DNA from: Streptomyces marianii
Lineage (GTDB): Bacteria > Actinomycetota > Actinomycetes > Streptomycetales > Streptomycetaceae
Assembly: GCF_005795905.1 (NCBI RefSeq)
Contig: NZ_VAWE01000001.1
Coordinates: 5,383,001-5,447,000, forward strand
DNA: 64,000 nt
Reading direction: 5' to 3'
Shown here piece by piece: positions 1-8,159 of the stretch (position 1 is its first letter; each line of letters begins with the position of its first letter). A model generated the notes under the pieces. The model was not told the DNA's origin and made no database searches. It worked only from the letters and a program-made list of their open reading frames with translations. The position numbers were made by a program, and so were the translations under genes.

Positions 1-140
1 AGAACTCTACCGGACCCCCGGGGTGCTCCTGACCATTTCCTTGCGCGTTCCGGCCTGTCGGATGGTCGTTTTTTCGCTTTGTTCCGTCAAAATGCCATTT
101 GTCGTGATGGAAGAGCGTGGTGGATCTGGAGGGGTAAGGG
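1..140 (+). promoter_or_regulatory. Upstream region of the cell-wall hydrolase operon
   Basis: This 140-bp stretch is less GC-rich than its surroundings, with T-rich runs around positions 70-80, and lies immediately upstream of the first gene. A clear Shine-Dalgarno sequence GGAGGGG at 128-134 sits 6 nt before the ATG at 141. No precise -35/-10 pair could be assigned, so the promoter call is inferred from position and composition only. Confidence 0.4.
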
Positions 141-2075
141 ATGACCGTTCCGGTGTTCGAGGAGTACGAGCCGGCCGGCGACTGCGTCTGCCCCGGCTGC
201 GCCCGGCAGCGGCGGGAACGGGCCCGTGCCCTGCCGGTGCGTGCCGGCGGCCACCCGGCCGCGCACGGCGCCCGCCGTGCTCTCGTACTGGTCACCGCGG
301 CGGGAGCGGTACTGAGCGGCGGGAGCGCGGGGGCCCTGGCCGCTCCCGGAGCGGGGCGCCCCCCGGTGTCCGAGCCGGAGGCGGCGGCACCTCGGACCGC
401 GTGGTCCGGGGCGCCCGTCGTCGAGGCGGACGTGGTGGCTCCGCCACGGCGACCGGTCGGGGAACGGGCGGCCGGTGCGCACCCCGCAGGGCCCGGGCGC
501 GCCGGACTGGGGCACGACCTGCCGGGACGCGACCGGGCCCCCGCCCCGGCCCGGGCGCGGACGGAGCGCGCCGGAACGGACCGCGCCCCGGTGGGCCCCG
601 CCGCCACGGACCCCTCCCGTGGCGATCGTGTCCGGGCGGGGGGCCCCGCCGGGCCCGGGCGTGCCCCCCGCCCCGACCCGGAGACCCCGCAGGGTGGCCA
701 GGAACCGCTGCACGGCGGCCCGACCGCCGGCCCCGCCGGGACGGCCGGTCTGCGCAAGATGGCTCGTGCCGACATCATGAGCCGGGCGAAGCGCTGGGTG
801 AACGCCAAGGTCCCGTACTCCATGAGCAGGTACTGGGTGGACGGCTACCGGCAGGACTGCTCCGGCTACGTCTCCATGGCCTGGCACCTCCCGGGCAACG
901 AATGGACGGGCAGCCTGGCCCAGTTCGGCACGCGCATCGAGCGCGAGGACCTGCAGCCCGGCGACATCCTGCTCTTCCACAACCTGAGCAATCCGTCCAA
1001 GGGCTCCCACGTCACGATCTTCGGCGGTTGGGCGGACAGCGCGCGCACGAAGTACATCGCGTACGAGCAGGCCAGGCCGAACACCCGCAGACAGACCACG
1101 CCACTGGCCTACTGGAGCAACTCCGACCAGTACGTGGCCTACCGCTACAGAGCGCTGAAGGGCGTGGGCACCGCGGGCGAGATGATCGGGGGGATCGAGT
1201 TCCCCGGTGTGGGGGTCTTCGCGCCCGGCGCGGGCAACGCGTACGTCACCCGGCTCGCGGGGCTGCTGGCGGAGCAGGGCTTCGCAGGCAACGGCACCGC
1301 CGGTCCGGGGGCGCGCTGGGGGGAGGCGCACCGGCGTGCCACCCAGGCGTTCCAGTACGCCCAGGGCTGGAGGGGTGCGGAGGCGGACGGGGTGCCGGGG
1401 CCGGACACCTGGCGCCTGCTGGTGAACGGCACGGGAAGGAAGGCGGCGCCCGGCGCGGACGCGCCGAACGGGCCCGGGCGGGAGGCGGGTTCGGTGACGG
1501 GGGCACCCGCGCCGGCAGCGGCTCCGACCTCGACCGGTCTGGAACAGGCGCCGTCGTCCGCCGCGCAGGCCCCCGCCGCGTCGGCGTCCACGGCGGCGGG
1601 ATCCGCTTCCGCGGGGGCCCGGAAGGCGGCGCCCTCGCCCGCGGCGGCCCCGGTGACCGGGACTGTGTCCGGCGGCCGTGCCGCGGCCGCTCCGGTCCGG
1701 CGCGGTTCCGTCGTCCGATCCGCCCCTGCCGGAGCCCGCAGGCCACCGTCCGCCGCGGCCGCGCCCCGCCGGCCGGGCGTCGCGACGGCGACTCCGGCCG
1801 GATCCCGGAAGCCGGCGCCCGGAGCCGCCGCTTCCGCGCCGGGCTTCCCGGGTCACGGACACTTCCGCCCCGGCGGCTCCGGAAGGCATCTGGACACTCT
1901 CCGCCGGCAGTTGGCGAAGCGGGGCTTCGGCAGGCACTACTCCACCCGCCCCGGCCCTCGCTGGGGCGACGCGGACCGTCGCAGCGTCGAGGCCTTCCAG
2001 CGCGCGCAGGGCTGGCACGGGGCGGCGGCCGACGGCTACCCCGGCCCCGAGACCTGGCGGCGGCTTTTCTCATGA
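141..2075 (+). CDS. NlpC/P60-like cell-wall hydrolase with two C-terminal peptidoglycan-binding repeats
   Basis: The 644-residue protein probably acts at the cell envelope. After a hydrophobic stretch near residues 50-75 and a Pro/Ala-rich linker, residues about 220-340 carry an NlpC/P60-type cysteine peptidase fold, with the nucleophile in DCSGY (Cys240) and a partner His in GSHVTIFGG (His290). Two related repeats follow, near residues 370-430 and 580-644. Both end in the pattern FQxAQGW...ADGxPGPxTWRxL and resemble peptidoglycan-binding domains; a low-complexity Ala/Pro linker separates them. The ATG at 141 has a strong ribosome binding site. The stop overlaps a possible ATG of the next gene, suggesting coupling with the SPFH protein. 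The substrate bond is not determinable here. Confidence 0.8.
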   Translation: MTVPVFEEYEPAGDCVCPGCARQRRERARALPVRAGGHPAAHGARRALVLVTAAGAVLSGGSAGALAAPGAGRPPVSEPEAAAPRTAWSGAPVVEADVVAPPRRPVGERAAGAHPAGPGRAGLGHDLPGRDRAPAPARARTERAGTDRAPVGPAATDPSRGDRVRAGGPAGPGRAPRPDPETPQGGQEPLHGGPTAGPAGTAGLRKMARADIMSRAKRWVNAKVPYSMSRYWVDGYRQDCSGYVSMAWHLPGNEWTGSLAQFGTRIEREDLQPGDILLFHNLSNPSKGSHVTIFGGWADSARTKYIAYEQARPNTRRQTTPLAYWSNSDQYVAYRYRALKGVGTAGEMIGGIEFPGVGVFAPGAGNAYVTRLAGLLAEQGFAGNGTAGPGARWGEAHRRATQAFQYAQGWRGAEADGVPGPDTWRLLVNGTGRKAAPGADAPNGPGREAGSVTGAPAPAAAPTSTGLEQAPSSAAQAPAASASTAAGSASAGARKAAPSPAAAPVTGTVSGGRAAAAPVRRGSVVRSAPAGARRPPSAAAAPRRPGVATATPAGSRKPAPGAAASAPGFPGHGHFRPGGSGRHLDTLRRQLAKRGFGRHYSTRPGPRWGDADRRSVEAFQRAQGWHGAAADGYPGPETWRRLFS

Positions 2076-2119
2076 TCCATAACTCCGATGTGCACCGACC
2101 CCGCGAGGAGGCGACCGCG

Positions 2120-4057
2120 GTGACCCCGACGACCCCCTACTCCGAGGACCCTCCGGGTCCGTCCCTCCAGCTCGGCCGACTGACCTCCGCGTCGGTCGCC
2201 GTCCACAGCGCCGGTCTCCCCGTCGCGGGCAGCACGGCCTACGGCGGGCCCGCGACCGAGACCACGTCCGGCCCGGAGGCGCCGACGGCGTTCGACGGCA
2301 CACCCGCACCGCCCGGCACCCCGGACGTGCATGGTGCTTCGGATGGGTACAGGGCTCCCGTTGTGTCGGGTGCTCGGGATGTGCATGGTGCTTCGGATGG
2401 GTACAGGGCTCCCGTTGTGTCGGGTGCTCGGGACGTGCACGGCGCTCCGGACGTGCACAACGCCCCCGCCGTGTCCGGCACTCCGGACGTGCACGGCACC
2501 CCCGGGCGCGGCGGCGGGCCCGCGGAGGCCGGACTGCCCGCCCCCGCCCAGGAGCCCCCTTCGGGCGGCGGGTCCGCGGCGGGTTCCGCAACCGCCTTCC
2601 CGCCCGCGCCCGGCGGCACTGCGAACGACGCCACCGACGCCCGTTCCCACCCGGGCGCCCCGGCCGAGGCGGGCGGGACGAAGTCCGGCGGTGCGCGCGA
2701 GACCGCGCCCGCGACCGAACGCGGCGAGCGGCAGTTCAGCGGCGCCGGCGGTCGCCGGACGGTCGTCATCGGCACCGACACGACCGGCGCCATCCCCGTC
2801 CACCTGCTCTACCGGGACGCGGTCGCGTCCGCCGGAGCGACCACCCGGGGCGCGGCGGGGAGGACGGCCGCGGAGCTGCGGACGGAGCCGGCCACCGGTG
2901 CCGACGCCACCCGCCCGCTCAACGGGACGTCCGTCCACAAGGGGCCGGACGCCCGCGCACAGCTCAAGGACCGCAGGAGCGCCTTCGGCGTGAACGGGCC
3001 GGCCAAGGACGACGACGGCGACAGCGGCCCCGACACCATCGCCATGCCCCCGGTGGCGTCCGCCACCGGACGACGGTCCACACCGGGCGCCGGCCAGGCC
3101 GCCCGACGGCCCGCACCACCGCCGGACCCCCGGCTGGTCGAGCGGCCCGGCCCGGTGCTGCCCGGCTGGGCGGCTCTGCTCGCCGGGGCCGTCTCCCTCG
3201 TCGCCTGCGCGGCCGTGCTGCACTGGGCGGGAGCCTTCCCGCCCGAGGTGACGACGCTCTTCGGTTTGGGCGAACGGCCCTATGGCGGTCTCGGGTTCGT
3301 GCACTGGGGCGTGCTCGCCGTGTCCCTGACCGTCGCGCTGTTCTCGCTCGGCGGGCTCGCGCGGGGCCGGGTCGGCCACGCCTGGGTGCTGACGCTGTAC
3401 GGGGAGTACCGCGGCAGTGTCCGCCGCAGCGGTCTCATGTGGGTGAGCCCGCTGCTGCTCCGCCGCCGGGTGGACGTACGGCTGCGGCACTGGCGCAGCG
3501 ACCCCATGCCGTCGGTCGACGCCGAAGGCACCGCGCTCGAGGCCGTCGTCCTCGTCGTGTGGCGGGTCCGGGACACGGCCCGGGCCGTGCTCGGGGTCGC
3601 GAACCACGAGTCGTACCTGAGGGAGCAGGTGGAGGCGGCACTGGCACGGGTGCTGTCCCAGATCGCGGCCGACGCCTCGGCGCCGGCCGCCGCCGGCGGT
3701 CCCGCGTTCGAACTGCGTCCGACGCTCCGCAACGCCGAGGCCGTCGGCGACGCCCTGACGAAGACGCTCGCGGCGGAGTGCGCCCCCATCGGGATCGACG
3801 TCTTCTCGGCGCAGCCGACGCGTATCGAGTACGCGCCCGAGGTTGCCGCGGCGATGCGCCGTCGCCGGGTCGCCGCTCTGGAGGCCGAGCGTCGCGACAC
3901 CGTGCTGAGCTCGGTGGTCGACGCGGTGGACGACACGGTGCAACGGCTCACGATGCGCGGGCTGGTGGAGTTCGACGACTACGAGCGCAAGGCCCTCGTC
4001 CGCGACCTCACCGTGGCGTTCTGCACGGCGAGGACGGGCGGTGCCGAGACCCCGTGA
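2120..4057 (+). CDS. SPFH/Band-7 domain membrane protein with a long disordered N-terminus
   Basis: This is a 645-residue protein. The first half is Pro/Ala/Gly/Thr-rich and probably disordered, and includes an exact 18-residue tandem duplication (DVHGASDGYRAPVVSGAR). Two membrane helices follow (GWAALLAGAVSLVACAAVLHW and the segment HWGVLAVSLTVALFSLGGL). The C-terminal ~220 residues have the SPFH/stomatin pattern, with an alternating beta core and a helical Ala/Glu/Arg region. I chose the GTG at 2120 because GAGGAGG stands 8 nt upstream; an in-frame ATG at 2072 overlaps the stop of the preceding gene (ATGA) and is the alternative. SPFH proteins usually organise membrane microdomains; coupling to a cell-wall hydrolase is suggestive of an envelope role. 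Confidence 0.75.
   Translation: MTPTTPYSEDPPGPSLQLGRLTSASVAVHSAGLPVAGSTAYGGPATETTSGPEAPTAFDGTPAPPGTPDVHGASDGYRAPVVSGARDVHGASDGYRAPVVSGARDVHGAPDVHNAPAVSGTPDVHGTPGRGGGPAEAGLPAPAQEPPSGGGSAAGSATAFPPAPGGTANDATDARSHPGAPAEAGGTKSGGARETAPATERGERQFSGAGGRRTVVIGTDTTGAIPVHLLYRDAVASAGATTRGAAGRTAAELRTEPATGADATRPLNGTSVHKGPDARAQLKDRRSAFGVNGPAKDDDGDSGPDTIAMPPVASATGRRSTPGAGQAARRPAPPPDPRLVERPGPVLPGWAALLAGAVSLVACAAVLHWAGAFPPEVTTLFGLGERPYGGLGFVHWGVLAVSLTVALFSLGGLARGRVGHAWVLTLYGEYRGSVRRSGLMWVSPLLLRRRVDVRLRHWRSDPMPSVDAEGTALEAVVLVVWRVRDTARAVLGVANHESYLREQVEAALARVLSQIAADASAPAAAGGPAFELRPTLRNAEAVGDALTKTLAAECAPIGIDVFSAQPTRIEYAPEVAAAMRRRRVAALEAERRDTVLSSVVDAVDDTVQRLTMRGLVEFDDYERKALVRDLTVAFCTARTGGAETP
2324..2431 (+). repeat. 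54-bp tandem repeat, two identical copies, inside the SPFH gene
   Basis: Copies at 2324-2377 and 2378-2431 encode DVHGASDGYRAPVVSGAR twice, and degenerate third and fourth partial copies (DVHGAPDVHNAPAVSG, DVHGTPG) follow. The two perfect copies use T- and A-ended codons (for example GAT, GGT, GTT) far more than the flanking coding sequence, so they look like a recent duplication of a compositionally odd block. Confidence 0.9.
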
Positions 4058-4111
4058 TTGGTCTGGACATGTTCAAAATTCGCCAATAATCTGGGACTTG
4101 GTCTAGACCGG
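4057..4111 (+). promoter_or_regulatory. Two DasR-like (dre) boxes upstream of the LPMO gene
   Basis: ACTTGGTCTAGACCGG at 4096-4111 contains the palindrome GGTCTAGACC and closely matches the published dre consensus AGTGGTCTAGACCACT of the GntR regulator DasR. A second, degraded site, ATTGGTCTGGACAT, lies at 4057-4070, right at the stop codon of the SPFH gene. DasR represses chitin and N-acetylglucosamine genes in Streptomyces, so its placement before a chitin-active LPMO is coherent. That DasR binds here is inference. Confidence 0.8.
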
Positions 4112-4189
4112 AATCCGCACGCACACCGCACAAGCGCAGCTGCACGGCACGGCTCACAGGACTCCCCCACGTTCTCCAGGAGCGACAGC

Positions 4190-4777
4190 ATGCGAAAGCG
4201 AATAGGCGCGGCCGTCGTCGGACTCACGGTGGCGGGGGCGACCCTGCTCTCCACCGGGAGCGCCGGCAGCCACGGCTACACCGACTCTCCGATCAGCCGT
4301 CAGAAGCTCTGTGCCAACGGCACCGTGGGCAACTGCGGCGAGATCCGGTGGGAGCCCCAGAGCGTCGAGGGGCCCAAGGGCTTCCCCGGCGCGGGTCCGG
4401 CGGACGGGAGGATCTGCGCCGGCGGCAACAGCCGCTTCGCGCAGCTCGACGACCCGCGCGGCGGTACCTGGCCCACCACCCGTGTCTCGTCGGGGCAGAA
4501 CTACACCTTCCGGTGGCAGTTCACCGCCATGCACGCCACGACCGACTTCACGTACTACATCACCAGGAACGGCTGGAACCCCGGCCAGCCGCTCACCAGG
4601 GCCGCGCTCGATCCGCAGCCCTTCCTGACCATCCCGTACAACGGCCAGCGCCCCCCGGGGACGCTCAGTCACTCGGGCACACTGCCGTCGAAGTCGGGCC
4701 GCCATCTGGTCCTGGCGGTGTGGACCATCGCCGACACCCCGAACGCGTTCTACGCCTGCTCGGACGTTCAGTTCTGA
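4190..4777 (+). CDS. Secreted AA10 lytic polysaccharide monooxygenase (chitin-binding protein)
   Basis: This 195-residue protein has a Sec signal peptide (MRKRIGAAVVGLTVAGATLL, cleavage after ...GSAGS). Cleavage exposes His28 as the N-terminal His of the copper histidine brace (HGYTDSPISR). The second brace His is His115 in FTAMHATTDF. Conserved Cys residues and the C-terminal motif of AA10 enzymes (NAFYACSDVQF) are present, and the length fits a single-domain enzyme with no extra carbohydrate-binding module. It should oxidatively cleave crystalline chitin or cellulose outside the cell; the DasR-like boxes upstream favour chitin. An internal start at ATG 4190 is supported by CCAGGAG just upstream and by the signal peptide. 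Confidence 0.93.
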   Translation: MRKRIGAAVVGLTVAGATLLSTGSAGSHGYTDSPISRQKLCANGTVGNCGEIRWEPQSVEGPKGFPGAGPADGRICAGGNSRFAQLDDPRGGTWPTTRVSSGQNYTFRWQFTAMHATTDFTYYITRNGWNPGQPLTRAALDPQPFLTIPYNGQRPPGTLSHSGTLPSKSGRHLVLAVWTIADTPNAFYACSDVQF

Positions 4778-4787
4778 CGTTATGTCA
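4773..4787 (+). promoter_or_regulatory. Inverted repeat CTGAC-GTTAT-GTCAG at the LPMO/acyl-CoA synthetase junction
   Basis: A perfect 5-bp inverted repeat with a 5-nt spacer covers the LPMO stop codon and the ATG proposed for the acyl-CoA synthetase. It could be an operator. No regulator can be named and it may be chance. Confidence 0.3.
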
Positions 4788-6488
4788 GTTACCGTGCGCG
4801 CCATGGGCGTCACGGGGAGCGGTACGACCGTCGCGGAGCTGGTACGGCGCCAGTGGGGCGACCACCGGGTGGGGCTGGTCCACGAGGACCTCGTGCTCAG
4901 CCACCACCAGGTCGCCTCCGGCGCCGCCGCGCGGGCCGCACTGCTCACGGAGCTGCTGCCCCGGGGAGCCGAGCCGCACCTCGGGGTCCTGCTCGACAAC
5001 ACGCACGAGTTTCCGCTGTGGATCGGTGCGGCGGCCCTCACCGGGGCCGCCGTCGCCGGCATCAACCCGACGCGCCGGGGTGCGGAACTGGCCCGCGACA
5101 TCCTGCACACCGACTGCCGGGTGCTGGTCACCGAGCGCGCGCACCTTCCCCTGCTCGACGGTCTCGAACTGCCGGGCGTGCGGGTGCTGGTGACCGACGA
5201 CGCCGCCTACGCCGCGCTCCTCGCCCCCTGCGAGGGTGCCGGACCCGCCGACGTCGCCCCCCTGCCGGGCCGCACCGTGCGGCCCGGCAGCCGGCTGCTG
5301 CTGTACTTCACCTCCGGCTCGACGGGCCCGCCCAAGGCCGCGATCTGCAGTCAGGGACGGCTCGCCGCCGCCGGGGCCGCCCTCGTCTCGCAGTTCGGGA
5401 TGGGCCGGGACGACGTCCACTACGTCTGCATGCCGATGTTCCACGGCAACGCGGTGATCGCCGACTGGGCGCCCGCACTGGTGGCCGGCGCGACGGTGGC
5501 ACTGCGGCGCCGCTTCTCCGCGTCGTGCTTCCTCTCCGACGTACGGTCCTACGGAGCCACGTACTTCACCTACGTGGGCCGGGCCGTGCAGTACCTGCTC
5601 GCCACCCCCGAGCGCGAGGACGACCGTGACCACTCGCTGCGGCTCGGCTTCGGCACCGAGGCGGGGGCGGTCGACGCGGAGCGCTTCGAGGCCCGGTTCG
5701 GCGTACGGCTCGTCGAGGGCTACGGCTCCTCCGAGGGCGGTGCGGCCGTCCAGCGCACCTCCGGCACTCCGCGCGGAGCGATCGGCAGGGCCGCCCCCGG
5801 GGACGACCTCGCCGTGGTCGACCCGTCCAGCGGCGAGGAGTGCGAGCCGGCCCGCTTCTCCCCCGCGGGCGAGCTGCTGAACGGCGACCGGGCGATAGGC
5901 GAACTGGTCAACCGCGGCCGCAGCCCCTTCGAGGGCTACTGGCGCAACGCCGAGGCGGAGGCGGAACGGCTGCGGGGAGGCTGGTACTGGAGCGGTGACC
6001 TCTTCTACCGCGACGCCGAGGGCTTCCTGTACTTCGCCGGCCGCGGCGACGACCGCCTGCGCGTCGACAGCGAGAACCTCGCCGCCGCGCTCATCGAGAG
6101 CATCCTCGCCCGCTGGGAACCCGCCGCGGGCGTCGCGGTCTACGCCGTACCCGATCCGGTCGCCGGCGACCAGGTGATGTGCGCCCTGGTCCTCCGCGAC
6201 GGTGAGTCCTTCGATCCCGCGGCGTTCACCGGCTTCCTCGCCGCCCAGCCCGATCTGGGGACGAAGATGCCGCCCCGCTTCGTCCGTGTCGTCCCGCGCC
6301 TCCCGGTCACCGCCACCAACAAGATCCACCGTGTCGCCCTGCGCCGGGAGGGGTTCCTCCGGGGCCGGGACCCCGTCTGGTGGCGGGAGCCCGGCACGGA
6401 CGTCTACCGCCCGTTGACGGCGGCCGACGCCGCCCGGCTGTGCCGCGCCTACGAACGGCAGGGCAGGACCTGGCTCTTGGGCCGGTGA
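4782..6488 (+). CDS. AMP-binding acyl-CoA synthetase (FadD17-like)
   Basis: This 568-residue ATP-dependent acyl-CoA ligase should convert a fatty acid or related carboxylate to its CoA thioester via an acyl-adenylate. The P-loop-like A3 motif (YFTSGSTGPPKAAI) is near residue 175, the A5 motif (EGYGSSEGG) near 310, and the A7/A8 region (GWYWSGDLFYRDAEGFLYFAGRGDDRLRV, cited in parts) near 400-430. A catalytic Lys is in NKIHRVALRR near the end. The ICSQGR context after the P-loop resembles mycobacterial FadD17. The start is uncertain: ATG 4782 follows the LPMO stop by 4 nt without a good Shine-Dalgarno, and ATG 4803 is an alternative. The substrate is not predictable from sequence. Confidence 0.85.
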   Translation: MSVTVRAMGVTGSGTTVAELVRRQWGDHRVGLVHEDLVLSHHQVASGAAARAALLTELLPRGAEPHLGVLLDNTHEFPLWIGAAALTGAAVAGINPTRRGAELARDILHTDCRVLVTERAHLPLLDGLELPGVRVLVTDDAAYAALLAPCEGAGPADVAPLPGRTVRPGSRLLLYFTSGSTGPPKAAICSQGRLAAAGAALVSQFGMGRDDVHYVCMPMFHGNAVIADWAPALVAGATVALRRRFSASCFLSDVRSYGATYFTYVGRAVQYLLATPEREDDRDHSLRLGFGTEAGAVDAERFEARFGVRLVEGYGSSEGGAAVQRTSGTPRGAIGRAAPGDDLAVVDPSSGEECEPARFSPAGELLNGDRAIGELVNRGRSPFEGYWRNAEAEAERLRGGWYWSGDLFYRDAEGFLYFAGRGDDRLRVDSENLAAALIESILARWEPAAGVAVYAVPDPVAGDQVMCALVLRDGESFDPAAFTGFLAAQPDLGTKMPPRFVRVVPRLPVTATNKIHRVALRREGFLRGRDPVWWREPGTDVYRPLTAADAARLCRAYERQGRTWLLGR

Positions 6489-6975
6489 GCCCGTTCGCCG
6501 TTCCGGCGGACGGGTTTCCCGGTGCGGTCGGCGGCGGGCCGGGCCCCGTGGCTCACGGCCGGCGGCCGGCCGCGCAGCGGTCCGGTGGTGGGTCCGGTCG
6601 CGCCGGGCGGGTGCCGGATGGCGGATGAGACGCCGGTCCGGGCCGACGGGATCCGGCCCTGGCCGACGAGCCCCGGTCCGGGTGCGGAGACCTCGGTCGG
6701 GCCGGTGGAATCCGGCCCCGGCCCCGGCCCCGCCCGCACCGGCCGCCGGGCGCTGTGGGATGCGTCGAGGCAGGCGAACGTGACGCATATCACCGCCGGA
6801 GCTTGCCGTCCTGCCCGCGAGGACGGGGGGACCGACCGCGTCCGCAGCCGGAAACGGTGGAGCGGATCCCGGGCGCGGGCCGTCCCACCGGACCGGCCCG
6901 CGGCGGTCGGGCGGCTGTGCCGCGACGGCTCCCTGCGGCTCCCGCGGCGGAGGGAGCCGGGGCGCCGGGAAAACG
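6489..6975. other. About 490 bp with no supported gene
   Basis: The interval is extremely GC-rich and rich in CCGG-type words. It can be read open in several frames on both strands, but none shows a ribosome binding site, conserved motif or balanced amino acid composition. I see only the tRNA terminator at its right edge. Confidence 0.5.
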
Positions 6976-7007
6976 CGAGAGGCCCTCGCGACTGCGAGGG
7001 CCTCTCG
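6976..7007 (-). terminator. Rho-independent-type hairpin downstream of tRNA-Lys copy 1
   Basis: A perfect 14-bp stem (CGAGAGGCCCTCGC paired with GCGAGGGCCTCTCG) closes a GACT loop. It lies 9 bp past the 3' end of the minus-strand tRNA, where a terminator is expected. It has no strong U tract, as is common in Streptomyces. Confidence 0.8.
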
Positions 7008-7015
7008 TGAGGTTG

Positions 7016-7089
7016 TGCGCCGCCAGGGACTCGAACCCCGGACCCGCTGATTAAGAGTCAGCTGCTCTAACCAACTGAGCTAGCGGCGC
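7016..7089 (-). tRNA. tRNA-Lys (anticodon CTT), copy 1
   Basis: Read on the minus strand, the 74-nt gene starts GCGCCGCTAGCTCAG and ends with the matching acceptor GCGGCGC plus discriminator A. The anticodon arm reads CTGACTCTTAATCAG, giving CTT for lysine. The T arm GGGGTTCGAACCC is standard. CCA is not encoded. A second, identical gene lies at 20802-20875. Confidence 0.97.
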
Positions 7090-7233
7090 GGGCTGCCGTC
7101 CTCGCCGCTCTCGGCGGCTGACGACAGAAGTAATACTACCCGCTCCGCAGGGGTGCTTCCGACCGCCGGGCACAGGCCGCCGGGTGGTCGGCGTCACGGC
7201 ACGGGGCCTCGGTGGTCTCGCGGGCCCGGCCGG

Positions 7234-7992
7234 TCACAGGGCCAGTGACAGCACCACCGGAGCCGCCCGGCGGTTCAGGGTGTCGGCCGCGGCGCGCAGC
7301 CGGTGGGCGTGCTCGATCGGGAGCGAGAGCGCCAGGCAGCCGACGGAGGAGCCGGCCGTCAGCGGCACCGCCGCGCAGACCGTGCCCACCGCGTACTCCT
7401 GGAGGTCCAGCACGGGGACCGTGGGCGGCTGGGCGTCCAGCTTGGAGAAGAGGATCTTCTCGTTGGTGATCGTCCGGGAGGTGAGCCGGGCGATCTTGTG
7501 CCGTGCGAGATGGTCGCGGCGGCCGTTCTGGTCGAGCTGGGTCAGCAGGCACTTGCCGACGGCGCTGGCGTGCGCCGCCGAGCGGAAGTCGACCCACTCG
7601 TTGACCTTGGGGGTGCGGGGTCCGTCGGCGAACTGGGTGATCTTGACCTCGCCGTCGATGTACCGGCTGATGTAGACCGCCGCGCCGACCGAGTCGCGCA
7701 GTTCGGTCAGCGTCTCCTGGAGCTTGCGCTCCAGGGCCTCCCGTCGGGTGACGCCGGATCCCAGCAGGACCAGGGAGTCGCCGATCACATACGCCCCGTC
7801 CGTGACCTGCTCCACGTAGCCCTCGCGGCGGAGCATCAGCAGCAGGGACGTGAGATGGCCGGTCGGCAGTCCGGTCTCGCGCGCGATCTGGACATCGGTC
7901 ACACCGCCGCTGTGCCTGGAGATCGTCTCCAGGACGCGCAGTGCGTACTGCACCGAGTGGAACGGCGCGGTCGGCTCGGGCTTCAGCGCCAC
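7234..7992 (-). CDS. IclR-family transcriptional regulator
   Basis: This 252-residue protein has an N-terminal winged helix-turn-helix (residues about 10-75, pattern SVQYALRVLETISRH and TGLPTGHLTSLLLMLRREGYV). A C-terminal IclR effector domain follows, with the conserved stretch SAAHASAVGKCLLTQL and later YAVGTVCAAVPL. The GTG start at 7992 follows GTAGGGGG at a good distance. It is transcribed in the same direction as the Ehu transporter genes but separated from ehuA by a strong terminator hairpin (8085-8111), so it has its own promoter. By position it is the likely regulator of the transporter and the adjacent catabolic genes; its effector is unknown. Confidence 0.9.
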   Translation of the reverse strand: MALKPEPTAPFHSVQYALRVLETISRHSGGVTDVQIARETGLPTGHLTSLLLMLRREGYVEQVTDGAYVIGDSLVLLGSGVTRREALERKLQETLTELRDSVGAAVYISRYIDGEVKITQFADGPRTPKVNEWVDFRSAAHASAVGKCLLTQLDQNGRRDHLARHKIARLTSRTITNEKILFSKLDAQPPTVPVLDLQEYAVGTVCAAVPLTAGSSVGCLALSLPIEHAHRLRAAADTLNRRAAPVVLSLAL

Positions 7993-8084
7993 GGTTTCCC
8001 CCTACCAGGTTGTGACCGCAAGCTTCCGTACCACGATAGCTGCCAAGAACCGTTTAGTGGGCGGCTGTTGGCGAGAAATGTAGG

Positions 8085-8111
8085 GCGCCCCAGGCTCATA
8101 TCCTGGGGCGC
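8085..8111 (-). terminator. Terminator hairpin after ehuA
   Basis: The 10-bp stem GCGCCCCAGG/CCTGGGGCGC has a 7-nt AT-rich loop and lies 49 bp downstream of the ehuA stop on the minus strand. A separate perfect 12-bp palindrome, TGGCATATGCCA, is at 8119-8130, between the stop and the hairpin. Confidence 0.75.
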
Positions 8112-8159
8112 ACGACAATGGCATATGCCAGGGTCATGAATGGTGCATGGAGGGAGAGG

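Noticed and set aside
23..2119. A long open frame through the first gene that would extend the SPFH protein to over 1300 residues, and similarly long frames on the opposite strand
   Set aside because: The region has the codon bias and domains of the NlpC/P60 gene in another frame; the extension is Arg/Gly/Pro-rich with no domain, and a strong ribosome binding site supports the internal GTG.
6522..7010. A possible 162-aa plus-strand gene between the acyl-CoA synthetase and tRNA-Lys
   Set aside because: Low-complexity Arg/Gly/Pro composition, no ribosome binding site, and its end lies within the tRNA terminator hairpin.
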